From DASPTB01 sp035623615 (GTDB lineage: Bacteria > Actinomycetota > UBA4738): a stretch of DNA of 10,651 nt. Below the pieces are notes generated by a model. The model did not search any database. It was not told the origin of the DNA and saw only the letters and a list, made by a program, of their open reading frames with translations. Location: assembly GCA_035623615.1 (NCBI GenBank), contig DASPTB010000314.1:1-10651 (forward strand), read 5' to 3'. A program made the position numbers and the translations under genes. Shown piece after piece: positions 1 to 6,736 of this stretch (position 1 is its first letter; every line of letters begins with the position of its first letter).

Positions 1-122
1 CGACGGTGACGGTCGAATCCTGGCGCCGGTTGTCGGGTGTCGAACGAGAGGCCGTCGAGAGCGAGGCAGCGTCCCTGCTGCTTCCCGGACTGCCGGGACG
101 GATGGTCGTGCGCTGGGAGTGA
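1..122 (+). CDS. C-terminal end of a probable winged-helix DNA-binding (AlkZ-like) protein, partial
   Basis: Reading from base 3, an open frame of 39 codons runs to a TGA at 120-122; the start lies outside the window. The visible tail reads TVTVESWRRLSG, then a Glu/Ala-rich helix (EREAVESEAASLL), then a terminal strand MVVRWE. This helix-then-strand ending resembles the C-terminus of the winged-helix proteins (HTH_42 / AlkZ-like DNA glycosylase family) common in actinobacteria, where the last strand usually ends in V-R-[FW]. With only 39 residues the family call is tentative, but the frame has coding-like third-position GC. The stop lies 31 bases from the likely end of the convergent small gene at 154-449, which fits two genes meeting tail to tail. 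It could equally be an unrelated protein with a similar amphipathic end. Confidence 0.5.
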   Translation, partial: TVTVESWRRLSGVEREAVESEAASLLLPGLPGRMVVRWE

Positions 123-153
123 CGGGAAGCGGGCCTTCTTCCATTCGGACGAG

Positions 154-449
154 CTACGTCGACGCGTCGTCGCTTCGGTAGGGAACGTCGCCGCGTAGCT
201 GCAGCGACCGCTGACGTCCCACGAAAGGGGACCTTGCTCGACGCGCATGACCTCGGCCACGACTTCGTGGCCCGCACGGTCGTGTCCGGGGATGCCGCAG
301 GTCACGACGGCATCGGTCACGACCCGTTCCCGGGCGACGACCTCGACGTGATCGGGAACGGCGAAGCGCTCCGGCCGGCCGCGTGCTCCATAACCGGCGA
401 CCCGCCACACGGCCGTTGCGTCCGAAGCCTCGACCATGGCCGTCTGTCT
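154..449 (-). pseudogene. Small hypothetical protein, apparently frameshifted near its 3' end
   Basis: A minus-strand frame starts at GTG 449-447 (or ATG 437-435) and reads like a real protein: AVWRVAGYGARG, then VPDHVEVVARERVVTDAVV, TCGIPGHDRAGHEV and GRCSYAATF. Its third positions are almost all G or C. After Phe (codon 185-183; residue 85 from the ATG) the quality collapses into Arg/Ser-rich sequence that runs antisense through the neighbouring gene with no stop to the window edge. Adding one C to the CCC run at 181-183 switches into a frame reading PYRSDDAST and a TAG at 156-154, just before the convergent neighbour's end. That gives a compact protein of about 95-100 residues. It has two cysteines (TCGIPGH and GRCSY) and no membrane segment. 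I do not recognise the family. The frameshift may be a genuine mutation or a homopolymer error in the assembly. The gene is divergent from the M1 peptidase. Confidence 0.5.
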
Positions 450-464
450 CACACCCGGCTGACG

Positions 465-493
465 TTGACGGAGTCCTCCGCCCGGTCCACACT
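465..493 (+). promoter_or_regulatory. Candidate promoter for the M1 peptidase
   Basis: TTGACG (465-470) is followed after 17 bases by CACACT (488-493). The -35 matches the housekeeping consensus at five of six positions; the -10 is weaker but keeps the second A and last T. Transcription would begin around 500-505, at or next to the ATG at 505. This would make a leaderless or nearly leaderless mRNA, which agrees with the poor Shine-Dalgarno sequence in front of that ATG. This rests on pattern matching only. Confidence 0.3.
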
Positions 494-504
494 CACGGAC
501 GTCG

Positions 505-2292
505 ATGAAGAAGATCGTGACCGTTGCTGCGTGCGTCGGCCTGGTTCTCCCATGGCTCGCCTCTGCGACCGGTGTCGCACGGGCGACCGGCCTCGACTGT
601 TCCGCGGGCGCGCACACCCTGGCGCCTGCGGGCTCTCGCCTCTATCCGGAAACCGGGAACGGCGGCTACACGAGCCTGCACACGCTCGTGCACCTCGTCT
701 ACGACACGAACACGAACACGTTCCTCCCAGGGAACCGGGTCGTCCTCACCGATCTCGCAACCCAGTGCCTGACGAGCTTCAGCCTCGATTTCGAGCGACG
801 GTCCGCCAACACGTCGGCGGGCCCAGACATGACCGTCAGCTCGGTCAGCGTCGACGGCCGGCCCGCGACATTCGACTTCGTCCAGCCGACCTACCCGGGC
901 GATCCGAATGGGCAGGACGATCCCAACCCCCTCGCCCACGAGGCGTCGGAGCTGAACCCGGTCGGCGGCCCGGGCCACAACCCGCTGCCGCCGGCTTGTT
1001 CGCCCGAGCTCCTGTCCACGAAGGTTCCGAAGGACTCACTGAACGGAACGCAGTGCCCGGCCACCAAGCTCGTGATCACGCCGCGAGTGCCCGTGCCGGA
1101 CGGCGCGACCTTCACCGTGACCGTCGGCTATACGGGACGACCCGGGGTACACAACGACGGGGACGGCACGACCGAGGGCTGGTTCCGCGCTCCCGACGGA
1201 GGCTTCGTGACCACCGAGCCCGTGGGCTCGGAGGACTGGATGCCGCTCAACGACTACCCGGCGGCCAAGCCGACGTACGACTTCTCCGACACCGTCACGT
1301 CGGGCCGAACCGTGATCGCCAACGGCATCCTCGTTTCGGCCAGACACGACCCGGCAAGCGCGGAGTTTCCGAAGGGATCCGACACCTGGAACTGGCACAT
1401 GGGCGCGCCCGTCGCCAGCTATCTGGTAGAGGACAGCGTGGGGGACTACCGGCTCACGCAGCGGACCGTCGGCGGCCTCACCGTGTACGAGGCCCAGGAC
1501 ACCGCGATCACGCCGGCGCGGCAGAAGCGGAACCGGGCGATCATGCGCATGCAGCCCGGCATCACGGCGTTCGAGAGCCGGTTCAGCGGGCCCTATCCCT
1601 TCACCTCCGAGGGGATCATCGTCGGCACTCCGTCCACCAGCTTCGACGAGGAGATGGAAACGATGATCGCGTTCTCGGGCGGGAGGATCGACACCGACAC
1701 GCTGTACCACGAGAACATGCATCAGTGGTGGGGCGACAACGTCACCGAGAGCGACTACCGCATGACGTTCTTCAAGGAAGGGCTCGCCACGCTGGCGGAG
1801 TTCCTCTATGCAGCGCGACTCGCCGAGACGGCTGCCGGAGGCCCGTCGACGCAGGCAGGCCGGCAGGCGTTCCAGGCGAGCCTGGTGCATTCGTTCAACC
1901 GGTTCTATCGTCTTGGCCCAGGACTGTGGGCGGCCGCGCCGTCGAACCCGAAGCCCTCCGGACTGTTCTCGGGATCCGCCACCTACCTTCGGCCGGGGAT
2001 CGCCTACATCGCGTTGCGGCAGATCCTCGGGCACACGAACTTCACCAACGCGCTCGAGCAGATCCAGCACACCTATGGCGGCGCCAGCATCAGCGAGCCG
2101 CAGCTGGAGACCGTCTTCCAGCAGTGGCTTCCCGTCCAAACCGGCGCGTGCCAGGCGCGGCTGAGCCAGTTCTTCACCGAGTGGTTCGACACTGCCTATC
2201 CGCAGGGCGGACGGGTCAGGCCCACGATCACGGGCCCCGGCCTTGCCGGCAAGGGCTTCTACGACGACAGCGGCGGTTGCCCGTCGGCCTGA
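505..2292 (+). CDS. Secreted M1-family zinc metallopeptidase
   Basis: This 595-residue protein probably hydrolyses peptides outside the membrane, as an aminopeptidase-type M1 enzyme. The N-terminus (MKKIVTVAACVGLVLPWLASA) is a signal peptide with cleavage likely near residues 21-28. The zinc site is complete: HENMH at 402-406 followed by WWGD, then 18 residues to E425 in KEGLATLAEF, which is the HExxH-x18-E signature of M1. EMET (E385) sits where the substrate-amine Glu of the family lies, although the classic GxMEN wording is absent. Y494 in TYLRPG matches the transition-state Tyr of YxKG. An N-terminal beta domain (about 30-330) precedes the catalytic part, and a short helical tail follows. 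The start is the only ATG/GTG/TTG after the in-frame stop at 466-468; no good ribosome site precedes it. The TGA lies 3 bases from the stop of the convergent redoxin gene. The M1 assignment is firm; the substrate is unknown. Confidence 0.9.
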   Translation: MKKIVTVAACVGLVLPWLASATGVARATGLDCSAGAHTLAPAGSRLYPETGNGGYTSLHTLVHLVYDTNTNTFLPGNRVVLTDLATQCLTSFSLDFERRSANTSAGPDMTVSSVSVDGRPATFDFVQPTYPGDPNGQDDPNPLAHEASELNPVGGPGHNPLPPACSPELLSTKVPKDSLNGTQCPATKLVITPRVPVPDGATFTVTVGYTGRPGVHNDGDGTTEGWFRAPDGGFVTTEPVGSEDWMPLNDYPAAKPTYDFSDTVTSGRTVIANGILVSARHDPASAEFPKGSDTWNWHMGAPVASYLVEDSVGDYRLTQRTVGGLTVYEAQDTAITPARQKRNRAIMRMQPGITAFESRFSGPYPFTSEGIIVGTPSTSFDEEMETMIAFSGGRIDTDTLYHENMHQWWGDNVTESDYRMTFFKEGLATLAEFLYAARLAETAAGGPSTQAGRQAFQASLVHSFNRFYRLGPGLWAAAPSNPKPSGLFSGSATYLRPGIAYIALRQILGHTNFTNALEQIQHTYGGASISEPQLETVFQQWLPVQTGACQARLSQFFTEWFDTAYPQGGRVRPTITGPGLAGKGFYDDSGGCPSA

Positions 2293-2295
2293 GGG

Positions 2296-3315
2296 CTAGC
2301 CGAAAGTGAACACGTAGGCGCGAACCCCCGGGTCGACGAACGAGATCTCGAACGTTCGATCGCCGATCGGACCGCGCCGGCGGACGAGCTGATACAAGCG
2401 CTGATCGGTTGCGGCGCCGTAGCCGTCGCGATCGATGTCCTCTCCATGGTCGGGACCGGGCGGTTGCCCATCGAGCAGCACGCGGAACGGGATCGATCCT
2501 CCCTTGACTTCCGGCCCCATCACGAGGTGCAGGTCGCGCCCGTGGAATCGGTACGTGATTCCACCGTCCCGCTCGTTCAGCTGTGCGAACTCCCCCGCGA
2601 TCGTCCAGTCGCCCGAGAGCGCCCACTGGTTGCGCCGCAACTGCGGGGGCGCGGTGTAGACGCCGCGCTCGTCCGGGGCGATGCCCTCCGGCGAGGCGAA
2701 GCCGTCGGTGCGCTCGTAACCGACGTAGTTCTCGCCGGATTCGAGGTTGGACCAGTCGGCGGCGATCTCGAACCCCTGAGGGTCGATCGACACGACGTCG
2801 TCGCCGAGGTCGGCGAATCCGGCCTCCGCGAGGAGCTGCTGGATGACCATTTCTGACTGCTCGAACTCACCCTCGCCGAACCGATGGTGGCGTAGCCGCC
2901 CCTGCGCGTCGGCGAAGTAGAGCGCCGGCCAGTAATGGTTGTCGAACGCGCGCCAGATCGCGAAGTCGCTGTCGACCGCGACCGGGTAGTCGATCGCCAT
3001 GTCCCGCACGGCCTTTCGGACGTTGTCGATGTCGTGTTCGAACGTGAACTCGGGCGTGTGGGCGCCGATGACGACGAGTCCCTGGTCCTTGTACCTCGTC
3101 GCCCACGCCCGGACGTAGGCGAGCGTCCTCAGCCAGTTGATGCAGGTGTAGGTCCAGAACTGCACGAGCACGACCTTGCCGCGCAGCCCTCCCGGTGTGA
3201 GCGGCGAGGAGTTGATCCACTCGGTCGCCCCGTCGAAGGACGGCAGGCTCCCTTCCACGGGCAGGCGCAGCTCGGCAGGGTGGATTGCGGCGAGAAGGGC
3301 TTTGTCTGGTCTCAT
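2296..3315 (-). CDS. DipZ-like redoxin with thioredoxin-like C-terminal domain, CxxC replaced by CINW
   Basis: This 339-residue protein has no signal peptide or membrane helix and should be cytoplasmic. Residues about 20-165 form a thioredoxin/AhpC-TSA fold: GKVVLVQFWTYTCINW (45-61), VVIGAHTPEF (81-90), and the cis-Pro segment NHYWPALYF (126-134). Residues about 190-339 resemble the beta-sandwich C-terminal domain that follows thioredoxin in DipZ-type proteins (GENYVGYERT, DLHLVMGPEV, VRAYVFTFG). In DipZ the active site is CINC; here C58 is kept but the resolving Cys is W61, so an intramolecular disulfide cannot form. I recall CINW redoxins as a recurring actinobacterial variant. A peroxidase-like or mixed-disulfide role is possible. 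The ATG is preceded by GGAGAGGGAG at 7-base spacing. It begins 37 bases after the epoxide hydrolase stop on the same strand, so the two are probably one transcript. Family firm, function inferred. Confidence 0.85.
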   Translation of the reverse strand: MRPDKALLAAIHPAELRLPVEGSLPSFDGATEWINSSPLTPGGLRGKVVLVQFWTYTCINWLRTLAYVRAWATRYKDQGLVVIGAHTPEFTFEHDIDNVRKAVRDMAIDYPVAVDSDFAIWRAFDNHYWPALYFADAQGRLRHHRFGEGEFEQSEMVIQQLLAEAGFADLGDDVVSIDPQGFEIAADWSNLESGENYVGYERTDGFASPEGIAPDERGVYTAPPQLRRNQWALSGDWTIAGEFAQLNERDGGITYRFHGRDLHLVMGPEVKGGSIPFRVLLDGQPPGPDHGEDIDRDGYGAATDQRLYQLVRRRGPIGDRTFEISFVDPGVRAYVFTFG

Positions 3316-3352
3316 GATCGGTCTCCCTCTCCGTATCGACCGAGGATCGGTG

Positions 3353-4573
3353 TCAGCGCAGTGGGGCGAACGCGGCTCTGAGTTCCTGCGAGAAGAGCTC
3401 CGGTTCCTCCCAGGCGGCGAAGTGCCCGCCCCGGTCGACCTTGTTGAAGTACGTGAGGGCGGTGCCGTACCCGGCCTCGACCCAGCTTCGGGGAGCTGCG
3501 TAGATCTCGCCGGGGAACGTCGTGAACGCGACCGGGACCGCGACCGGCGGCTGTGCCCGGCCGGCGGATCGACCCGCGGCTTGCGCGTTCTCCCAGTACG
3601 ACCGGGCGGCCGTCGCTCCGGTGCCCGTCAGCCAGTACAGCGTGATGTTGTCCAGGATCTTGTCCCGGGTGAGGTTTCCCGAAGGCTTGTCGTCGATGAA
3701 GGCCCCCGAGATCTTGTAGTACGCGTCCGTGTCGTGGTCGAGGATCCAGGCAGCCAGCGCAACGGGCGAATCCAGCAGCGCGTAACCGATGGTCTGCGGC
3801 CGTGTCGCCTGCTCGAGGAAGTAGCCCCTGCCGCTGGTGTTGAAGACCTTGGTCGATTCGAGCGCCGCCTTCTCCTCCTCGGTGTTCCCCGGCATGGGGC
3901 TGCCGCCGAGGACCGTCACGAGGAGGTTCATGTGGACGCCGATCAGCCCCTCCGGCGCCTGTCGGCCCATCGCGTCGGTGACGGCCGCGCCGACGTCGCC
4001 GCCCTGCGCCACGTAGCGCGTGTAGCCGAGGCGCGTCATCAACACCGCCCACGCCTGCGCGAAGCGGCCGGCGTACCAGCCGAGCTGCTTTGGCGCGGCG
4101 GTGAAACCGTAACCGGGCAGGGACGGCAGGACGAGGTCGAAGGCGTCCTCCGCGCGCCCGCCGTGCGCGGTCGGGTCGGTGAGCGGACCGATCGCGTCGA
4201 GCAGCTCGATCACCGAGCCGGGCCAGCCGTGCGTCATGATCAGCGGGAGCGCGTTCTCATGAGGCGACTTGACGTGGACGAAGTGGACGTCGACGCCGTC
4301 GATCTCGGTCTTGAACTGCGGAACGGCGTTGAGCCTCGCCCCGACCCTCCCGAGGTCGTAGTCGGTGCTCCAGTACCGATGGATGGCCTCGATCGTCGCG
4401 AGTTGCACTCCCTGTGACCGGTCTGAGACGAGCTCGCGCGGCGGCAGGCGCACCGAGCCGAGCCGCCGGCGGAGGTCGTCGAGCGCCTCCTTGGGGAACT
4501 CGACGGTGAACGGACGAATGCTCTCGTCGTCGACGATCGTCACCGAGTCCGCGTCCGTGGTCTTCTCAGCCAT
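3353..4573 (-). CDS. Epoxide hydrolase, microsomal (EPHN) type
   Basis: This 406-residue alpha/beta-hydrolase opens epoxides to diols. Residues about 18-125 are the EPHN N-terminal domain (IRPFTVEFPKEALDDLRRRL and onward), followed by the catalytic fold. Visible active-site elements are the oxyanion-hole motif HGWPGS (115-120); nucleophile D193 in GGDVGA; charge-relay E356 in FPGEIYAAPRSW; and H384 in GGHFAAWEEPE. The E356-H384 spacing closely matches mammalian microsomal epoxide hydrolase. Y251 (GRGYFLEQ) and Y313 (LYWLTGTG) fall in the two motifs that supply the ring-opening tyrosines in that family. No signal peptide or membrane anchor is seen, so it should be cytosolic. The ATG has an excellent AAGGAGG six bases upstream. 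The gene follows the HdeD-like gene by 54 bases and precedes the redoxin by 37, suggesting co-transcription in a stress or detoxification unit. All catalytic residues are intact; the natural substrate is not evident. Confidence 0.93.
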   Translation of the reverse strand: MAEKTTDADSVTIVDDESIRPFTVEFPKEALDDLRRRLGSVRLPPRELVSDRSQGVQLATIEAIHRYWSTDYDLGRVGARLNAVPQFKTEIDGVDVHFVHVKSPHENALPLIMTHGWPGSVIELLDAIGPLTDPTAHGGRAEDAFDLVLPSLPGYGFTAAPKQLGWYAGRFAQAWAVLMTRLGYTRYVAQGGDVGAAVTDAMGRQAPEGLIGVHMNLLVTVLGGSPMPGNTEEEKAALESTKVFNTSGRGYFLEQATRPQTIGYALLDSPVALAAWILDHDTDAYYKISGAFIDDKPSGNLTRDKILDNITLYWLTGTGATAARSYWENAQAAGRSAGRAQPPVAVPVAFTTFPGEIYAAPRSWVEAGYGTALTYFNKVDRGGHFAAWEEPELFSQELRAAFAPLR

Positions 4574-4627
4574 CGCCTGCCTCCTTGGCTGCCGTCGGCG
4601 AGAGCGATCTCTGCCCGGCCGGCGCGA

Positions 4628-5218
4628 TCACGCGGAGAGCGCTGCCTCCGCCTTCTTTCCTTCGTGTCGGATGGCGAACGCGAGGAAGATCTGGGAGAAG
4701 CCCTTGAACAGCGCGAAGAATCCGACCCAGAACAGGATCAGGAACGCCCGCTGCGCCAAGGCGTACACGCGGTCGGATCCGGAGACCCAGAACGCGAGCA
4801 GGATCAGCAGGATTCCGATGATCAGGTTGAACCACCAGTAAGGGTTCACGCCGTGCGACGCGATTCCCTGGATGATCTCGAACGCGCCGTAGAAGATCAG
4901 GATGAGGCCAAGCACCGAGGCAAGGGCGAAGAACGTGTTGACCGGCTCGATGAGCCCCCAGAGTCCGCCCAGAAAGAAGATGACCGCCATGATCCAGTGC
5001 CACACGCGCCAGCCTCCCGGCACGACCATGGCGGCGCCCACCTCGCTGACCGCTGCGAACAGGAAGACGACACCGATCAGAACGCCGACGGCCACGACGG
5101 AGGTCGTGTTCATTCGCAGGACGACCCAGGCGATCAGCAGCCAGAGGATTCCCGAGATGAGGAATACCCACCACCACCCCGTCGCGTCCTTCACGATCAT
5201 TCGCTCTTCCGTGCGCAT
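4628..5218 (-). CDS. HdeD family (DUF308) six-helix membrane protein
   Basis: The 196-residue protein has six hydrophobic segments at about 15-34, 39-60, 72-90, 95-118, 128-147 and 158-181, with a short charged cytosolic tail (RHEGKKAEAA). Family features are the WWWVFLISGILWLLIAW first helix, GGW-WHW between helices 2 and 3, and FYGAFEIIQGIA in helix 4. HdeD proteins are linked to acid and general stress in enterobacteria; the molecular activity is unknown. I take ATG 5218-5216 as the start because AAGGGGG lies just upstream. An upstream in-frame ATG at 5287 would add 23 residues without hydrophobic or conserved character, and ATG 5200 (preceded by GGAAGAG) is the other possibility. It lies 54 bases before the epoxide hydrolase on the same strand and may head that operon. 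A minus-strand promoter candidate lies at 5258-5287. Confidence 0.88.
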   Translation of the reverse strand: MRTEERMIVKDATGWWWVFLISGILWLLIAWVVLRMNTTSVVAVGVLIGVVFLFAAVSEVGAAMVVPGGWRVWHWIMAVIFFLGGLWGLIEPVNTFFALASVLGLILIFYGAFEIIQGIASHGVNPYWWFNLIIGILLILLAFWVSGSDRVYALAQRAFLILFWVGFFALFKGFSQIFLAFAIRHEGKKAEAALSA

Positions 5219-5257
5219 GAGCCCCCCTTCGGTGGATCTTTCACTGGCGCAACGAAG

Positions 5258-5287
5258 AACGTAGGCGAGTCCCGAGCCCAAGAGCAA
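5258..5287 (-). promoter_or_regulatory. Candidate promoter for the HdeD-epoxide hydrolase-redoxin cluster
   Basis: On the minus strand TTGCTC (5287-5282) is followed after 18 bases by TACGTT (5263-5258), about 40 bases before the HdeD start codon. Both boxes are partial matches to the housekeeping consensus. The position suits a promoter for the cluster, but matches of this quality arise by chance. Confidence 0.25.
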
Positions 5288-5380
5288 GTCCCCCGTGGGC
5301 CCTACAGCGCTCAGGCGGCAGGCAGAAAGGTTTACGCGCGGGGCGAATAGGGTCCACGGCCTCGCCGAAGCCCAGTGCGG

Positions 5381-5542
5381 TCACCCCGCCTGTCGGAGGC
5401 GCCACCAGACGACGGCCACGGCCACGACCGCCAGGATCGCGAGATCGACGACTGGATTGAAGAAGATCCACGCGATGCCCAACAGAATGCCGACCACCAT
5501 CACCAGGCCGAGGATGACGAGCGCTTGATCGTCCGAATGCAT
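5381..5542 (-). CDS. Small two-helix membrane protein, 53 residues
   Basis: The product starts MHSDDQALVILGLVMVVGIL and has two hydrophobic helices (about residues 7-28 and 31-48) separated by the short turn FFNPVVD, ending in WWRLRQAG. Both ends probably face the cytoplasm, with the Arg-containing end inside. It has no catalytic motif and I do not recognise a named family. The ATG at 5542-5540 is chosen because AGAGGAG lies just before it (only 3 bases of spacing, rather tight). The longer frame back to 5725 adds low-complexity, non-conserved-looking sequence. A TACCAT hexamer at 5591-5586 is a possible -10. It lies 162 bases upstream of the HdeD gene on the same strand and diverges from the cyclophilin. 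Confidence comes from helix quality and the ribosome site. Confidence 0.72.
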   Translation of the reverse strand: MHSDDQALVILGLVMVVGILLGIAWIFFNPVVDLAILAVVAVAVVWWRLRQAG

Positions 5543-5605
5543 GGACTCCTCTTCCGTCCGGGAACTGAGAGGTGGTCGGTGCCCGATGGTACTCCGAGGC
5601 GCGCC

Positions 5606-5639
5606 GCCTTCCCGGGTGCCGCGGGCCCCGCAGGAAGGC
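5606..5639. other. Inverted repeat between divergent genes
   Basis: GCCTTCC (5606-5612) pairs with GGAAGGC (5633-5639), and the 20 bases between them contain the self-complementary GCGGGCCCCGC (5621-5631). It lies between two divergent genes, so it is not placed as a terminator. It could be a 5' leader structure of the cyclophilin mRNA, a protein-binding site, or a chance result of high GC. The rest of 5543-5712 shows no convincing gene. Confidence 0.3.
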
Positions 5640-5712
5640 AGCCGCCATCGGCGCGTGAGAGACTGGGCCGCCGAACGAGCACTGTTCCCGTCGCCAGAGT
5701 GAGAGGTGCCGT

Positions 5713-6219
5713 ATGACCACCGCAACGTTCGTGACGTCCGAGGGGAGCTTCACCATCCGGCTCTTCCCCGAGCACGCGCCCGAGACGGTCGCCAACTTCG
5801 TCGGCCTCGCCACGGGGTCGAAGGAATGGACCGACCCCAAAGGCGCTCCTGGTACCGGCCCGCTCTACGTGGGCACCGTGTTCCACCGGGTGATCCCGGA
5901 CTTCATGATCCAGGGAGGCGACCCTGAAGGAACGGGACGCGGCGGACCGGGTTACCAGTTCGGGGATGAGTTCCCGGCCGGCGCGCCGACGTTCGACCGG
6001 CCGGGACTGCTGGCGATGGCCAACGCCGGCCCCAACACGAACGGCTCCCAATTCTTCGTCACGGTCGCCGCCACGCCCTGGTTGTCCGGCAAGCACACGA
6101 TCTTCGGCGAGGTCGTGGACGGCATGGACGTCGTGAACGCGATCTCGACGGTGCCGACTGGCGCACAGGACCGGCCGCTGAAAGACGTCGTCATCGAGCG
6201 GATCGAGATCTCCGACTGA
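5713..6219 (+). CDS. Cyclophilin-type peptidyl-prolyl cis-trans isomerase
   Basis: This 168-residue single-domain cyclophilin catalyses cis-trans isomerisation of Xaa-Pro bonds. It has no signal peptide, so it acts in the cytoplasm. Active-site residues, with human CypA counterparts in brackets, are R59 in FHRVIPDF [R55], F64 [F60], Q67 in MIQGGD [Q63], F115 in GSQFFVT [F113], W123 [W121] and H128 in SGKHTIFG [H126]. The GTGRGGPGY and NTNGSQFF signatures are intact. Trp at the W121 position predicts cyclosporin sensitivity by family knowledge. AGAGG about seven bases before the ATG supports the start. It appears monocistronic: its upstream neighbour is divergent and its downstream neighbour convergent across a hairpin at 6221-6247. 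Residues 35-52 (GSKEWTDPKGAPGTGPLY) form the longer loop common in actinobacterial homologues. Confidence 0.96.
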   Translation: MTTATFVTSEGSFTIRLFPEHAPETVANFVGLATGSKEWTDPKGAPGTGPLYVGTVFHRVIPDFMIQGGDPEGTGRGGPGYQFGDEFPAGAPTFDRPGLLAMANAGPNTNGSQFFVTVAATPWLSGKHTIFGEVVDGMDVVNAISTVPTGAQDRPLKDVVIERIEISD

Positions 6220-6220
6220 A

Positions 6221-6247
6221 CCGGTCCAGCGGGGAACCCGGGACCGG
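6221..6247. terminator. Bidirectional terminator-like hairpin between cyclophilin and csp
   Basis: CCGGTCC (6221-6227) pairs perfectly with GGACCGG (6241-6247). Inside, CGGG (6230-6233) pairs with CCCG (6237-6240) around a GAA loop, leaving a 2-base bulge. It starts one base after the cyclophilin TGA and ends 7 bases before the csp stop. There is no T-tract on either side, so it would act as a U-less hairpin terminator of the kind often proposed in high-GC actinobacteria. Confidence 0.6.
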
Positions 6248-6254
6248 GAGAAAC

Positions 6255-6470
6255 CTAGCCGTCCGCCGCGCTCTTGACGTCCTGCGCCTGAGGGCCCTTG
6301 GCCCCATCGACGACCTGGAACTCCACCCGCTGACCCTCTTGGAGGTTCCTGCGCCCCGGCTCGCCCTCGGAGATCGCGCTGAAGTGCACGAACACGTCCG
6401 GCCCGTTCTCTTGCTCGATGAACCCGAAACCCTTGTCCGGGTTGAACCACTTCACGGTACCCGTTGCCAT
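6255..6470 (-). CDS. csp: Cold-shock protein, CspA family
   Basis: This 71-residue single OB-fold protein binds single-stranded RNA and DNA and acts as an RNA chaperone. RNP1 (KGFGFI, 13-18) and RNP2 (VFVHF, 26-30) are intact, with the usual opening MATGTVKWFNPDKGFGFI and the aromatic binding surface W8, F9, F15, F17, F27, H29, F30. The ATG follows a purine-rich GGGAAGG three bases upstream. It is the last gene of a minus-strand run: the charged protein ends 32 bases before it, and the Cys/His protein precedes that. No separate promoter is obvious in those 32 bases, so transcription probably comes from further upstream. The C-terminus (GPQAQDVKSAADG) is typical of actinobacterial Csp. Confidence 0.96.
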   Translation of the reverse strand: MATGTVKWFNPDKGFGFIEQENGPDVFVHFSAISEGEPGRRNLQEGQRVEFQVVDGAKGPQAQDVKSAADG

Positions 6471-6502
6471 CTGCCTTCCCTTCCTTGTCTGTCGGTGCTT
6501 GG

Positions 6503-6736
6503 CTACGTCGTCGTTGCTCGGTCCTCGAGATCGACCACCTCTTCGGACTCCGACGGGTCGGTCGGAGCGGGTTCCTCCACGGCGTCCTCTGCCGAGGCTC
6601 CCTCCGTGAAGTCGCCCTCAGAAGAGATCGGCCCACCGCTTCGCCGCTCCCGCCGAGCGATCCTGCGCTCCTCACGTGCGGCGGCTTTGCGCGCCTTGAC
6701 GGCGTCCCGTTGACGCTTTCCGTAGCTGTCAGGCAC
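6503..6736 (-). CDS. Small charged protein, basic N-half and acidic C-half
   Basis: The 77-residue product begins (GTG start) MPDSYGKRQRDAVKARKAAA and continues with EERRIARRERR; the first 32 residues are a highly basic predicted helix. The second half (SSEGDFTEGASAEDAVEEP...SESEEVVDLED) is acidic and probably disordered. I do not know a named family, but the PDSYGKRQRD opening is of a kind I recall from small actinobacterial proteins near csp genes. A nucleic-acid or ribosome partner is a reasonable inference from the Lys/Arg helix; no catalytic residue is visible. Its GTG (6736-6734) overlaps the end of the upstream Cys/His gene by 8 bases, so it is probably translated by coupling. A weak GGGTGA lies 6 bases upstream. 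Csp follows 32 bases later. Confidence 0.75.
   Translation of the reverse strand: MPDSYGKRQRDAVKARKAAAREERRIARRERRSGGPISSEGDFTEGASAEDAVEEPAPTDPSESEEVVDLEDRATTT

Noticed and set aside
690..722. Short tandem-like ACGAAC repeats in the M1 gene
   Set aside because: They simply encode the D-T-N-T-N-T run within a coding strand and are too short to be a functional repeat.
1036..2139. Long minus-strand frame antisense to the M1 peptidase
   Set aside because: Arg/Gly-rich composition with no motif; it is the complementary shadow of the peptidase codons.
234..2309. Very long plus-strand frame (691 codons) overlapping the M1 peptidase
   Set aside because: The product is Arg/Pro/Gly/Ala-rich with no domain, typical of a +1 shadow in high-GC DNA; the 505-2292 frame has the complete M1 zinc site and signal peptide.
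3176..4417. 413-codon plus-strand frame over the epoxide hydrolase
   Set aside because: Composition rich in Arg, Val, Glu and Asp with no recognisable fold; the minus-strand frame carries all epoxide hydrolase catalytic residues.
5329..5354. GGTTT-N16-GGGTC on the plus strand, resembling a SigF/SigB-type stress promoter
   Set aside because: It points away from the HdeD gene and into the antisense of the 53-residue membrane protein, with no plus-strand gene for over 350 bases; the -10 also lacks the final A.
5543..5725. N-terminal extension of the small two-helix protein back to 5725
   Set aside because: The extra 61 residues are Arg/Ser/Gly-rich without conserved character, the extension would overlap the cyclophilin start, and a purine-rich ribosome site precedes the internal ATG at 5542.
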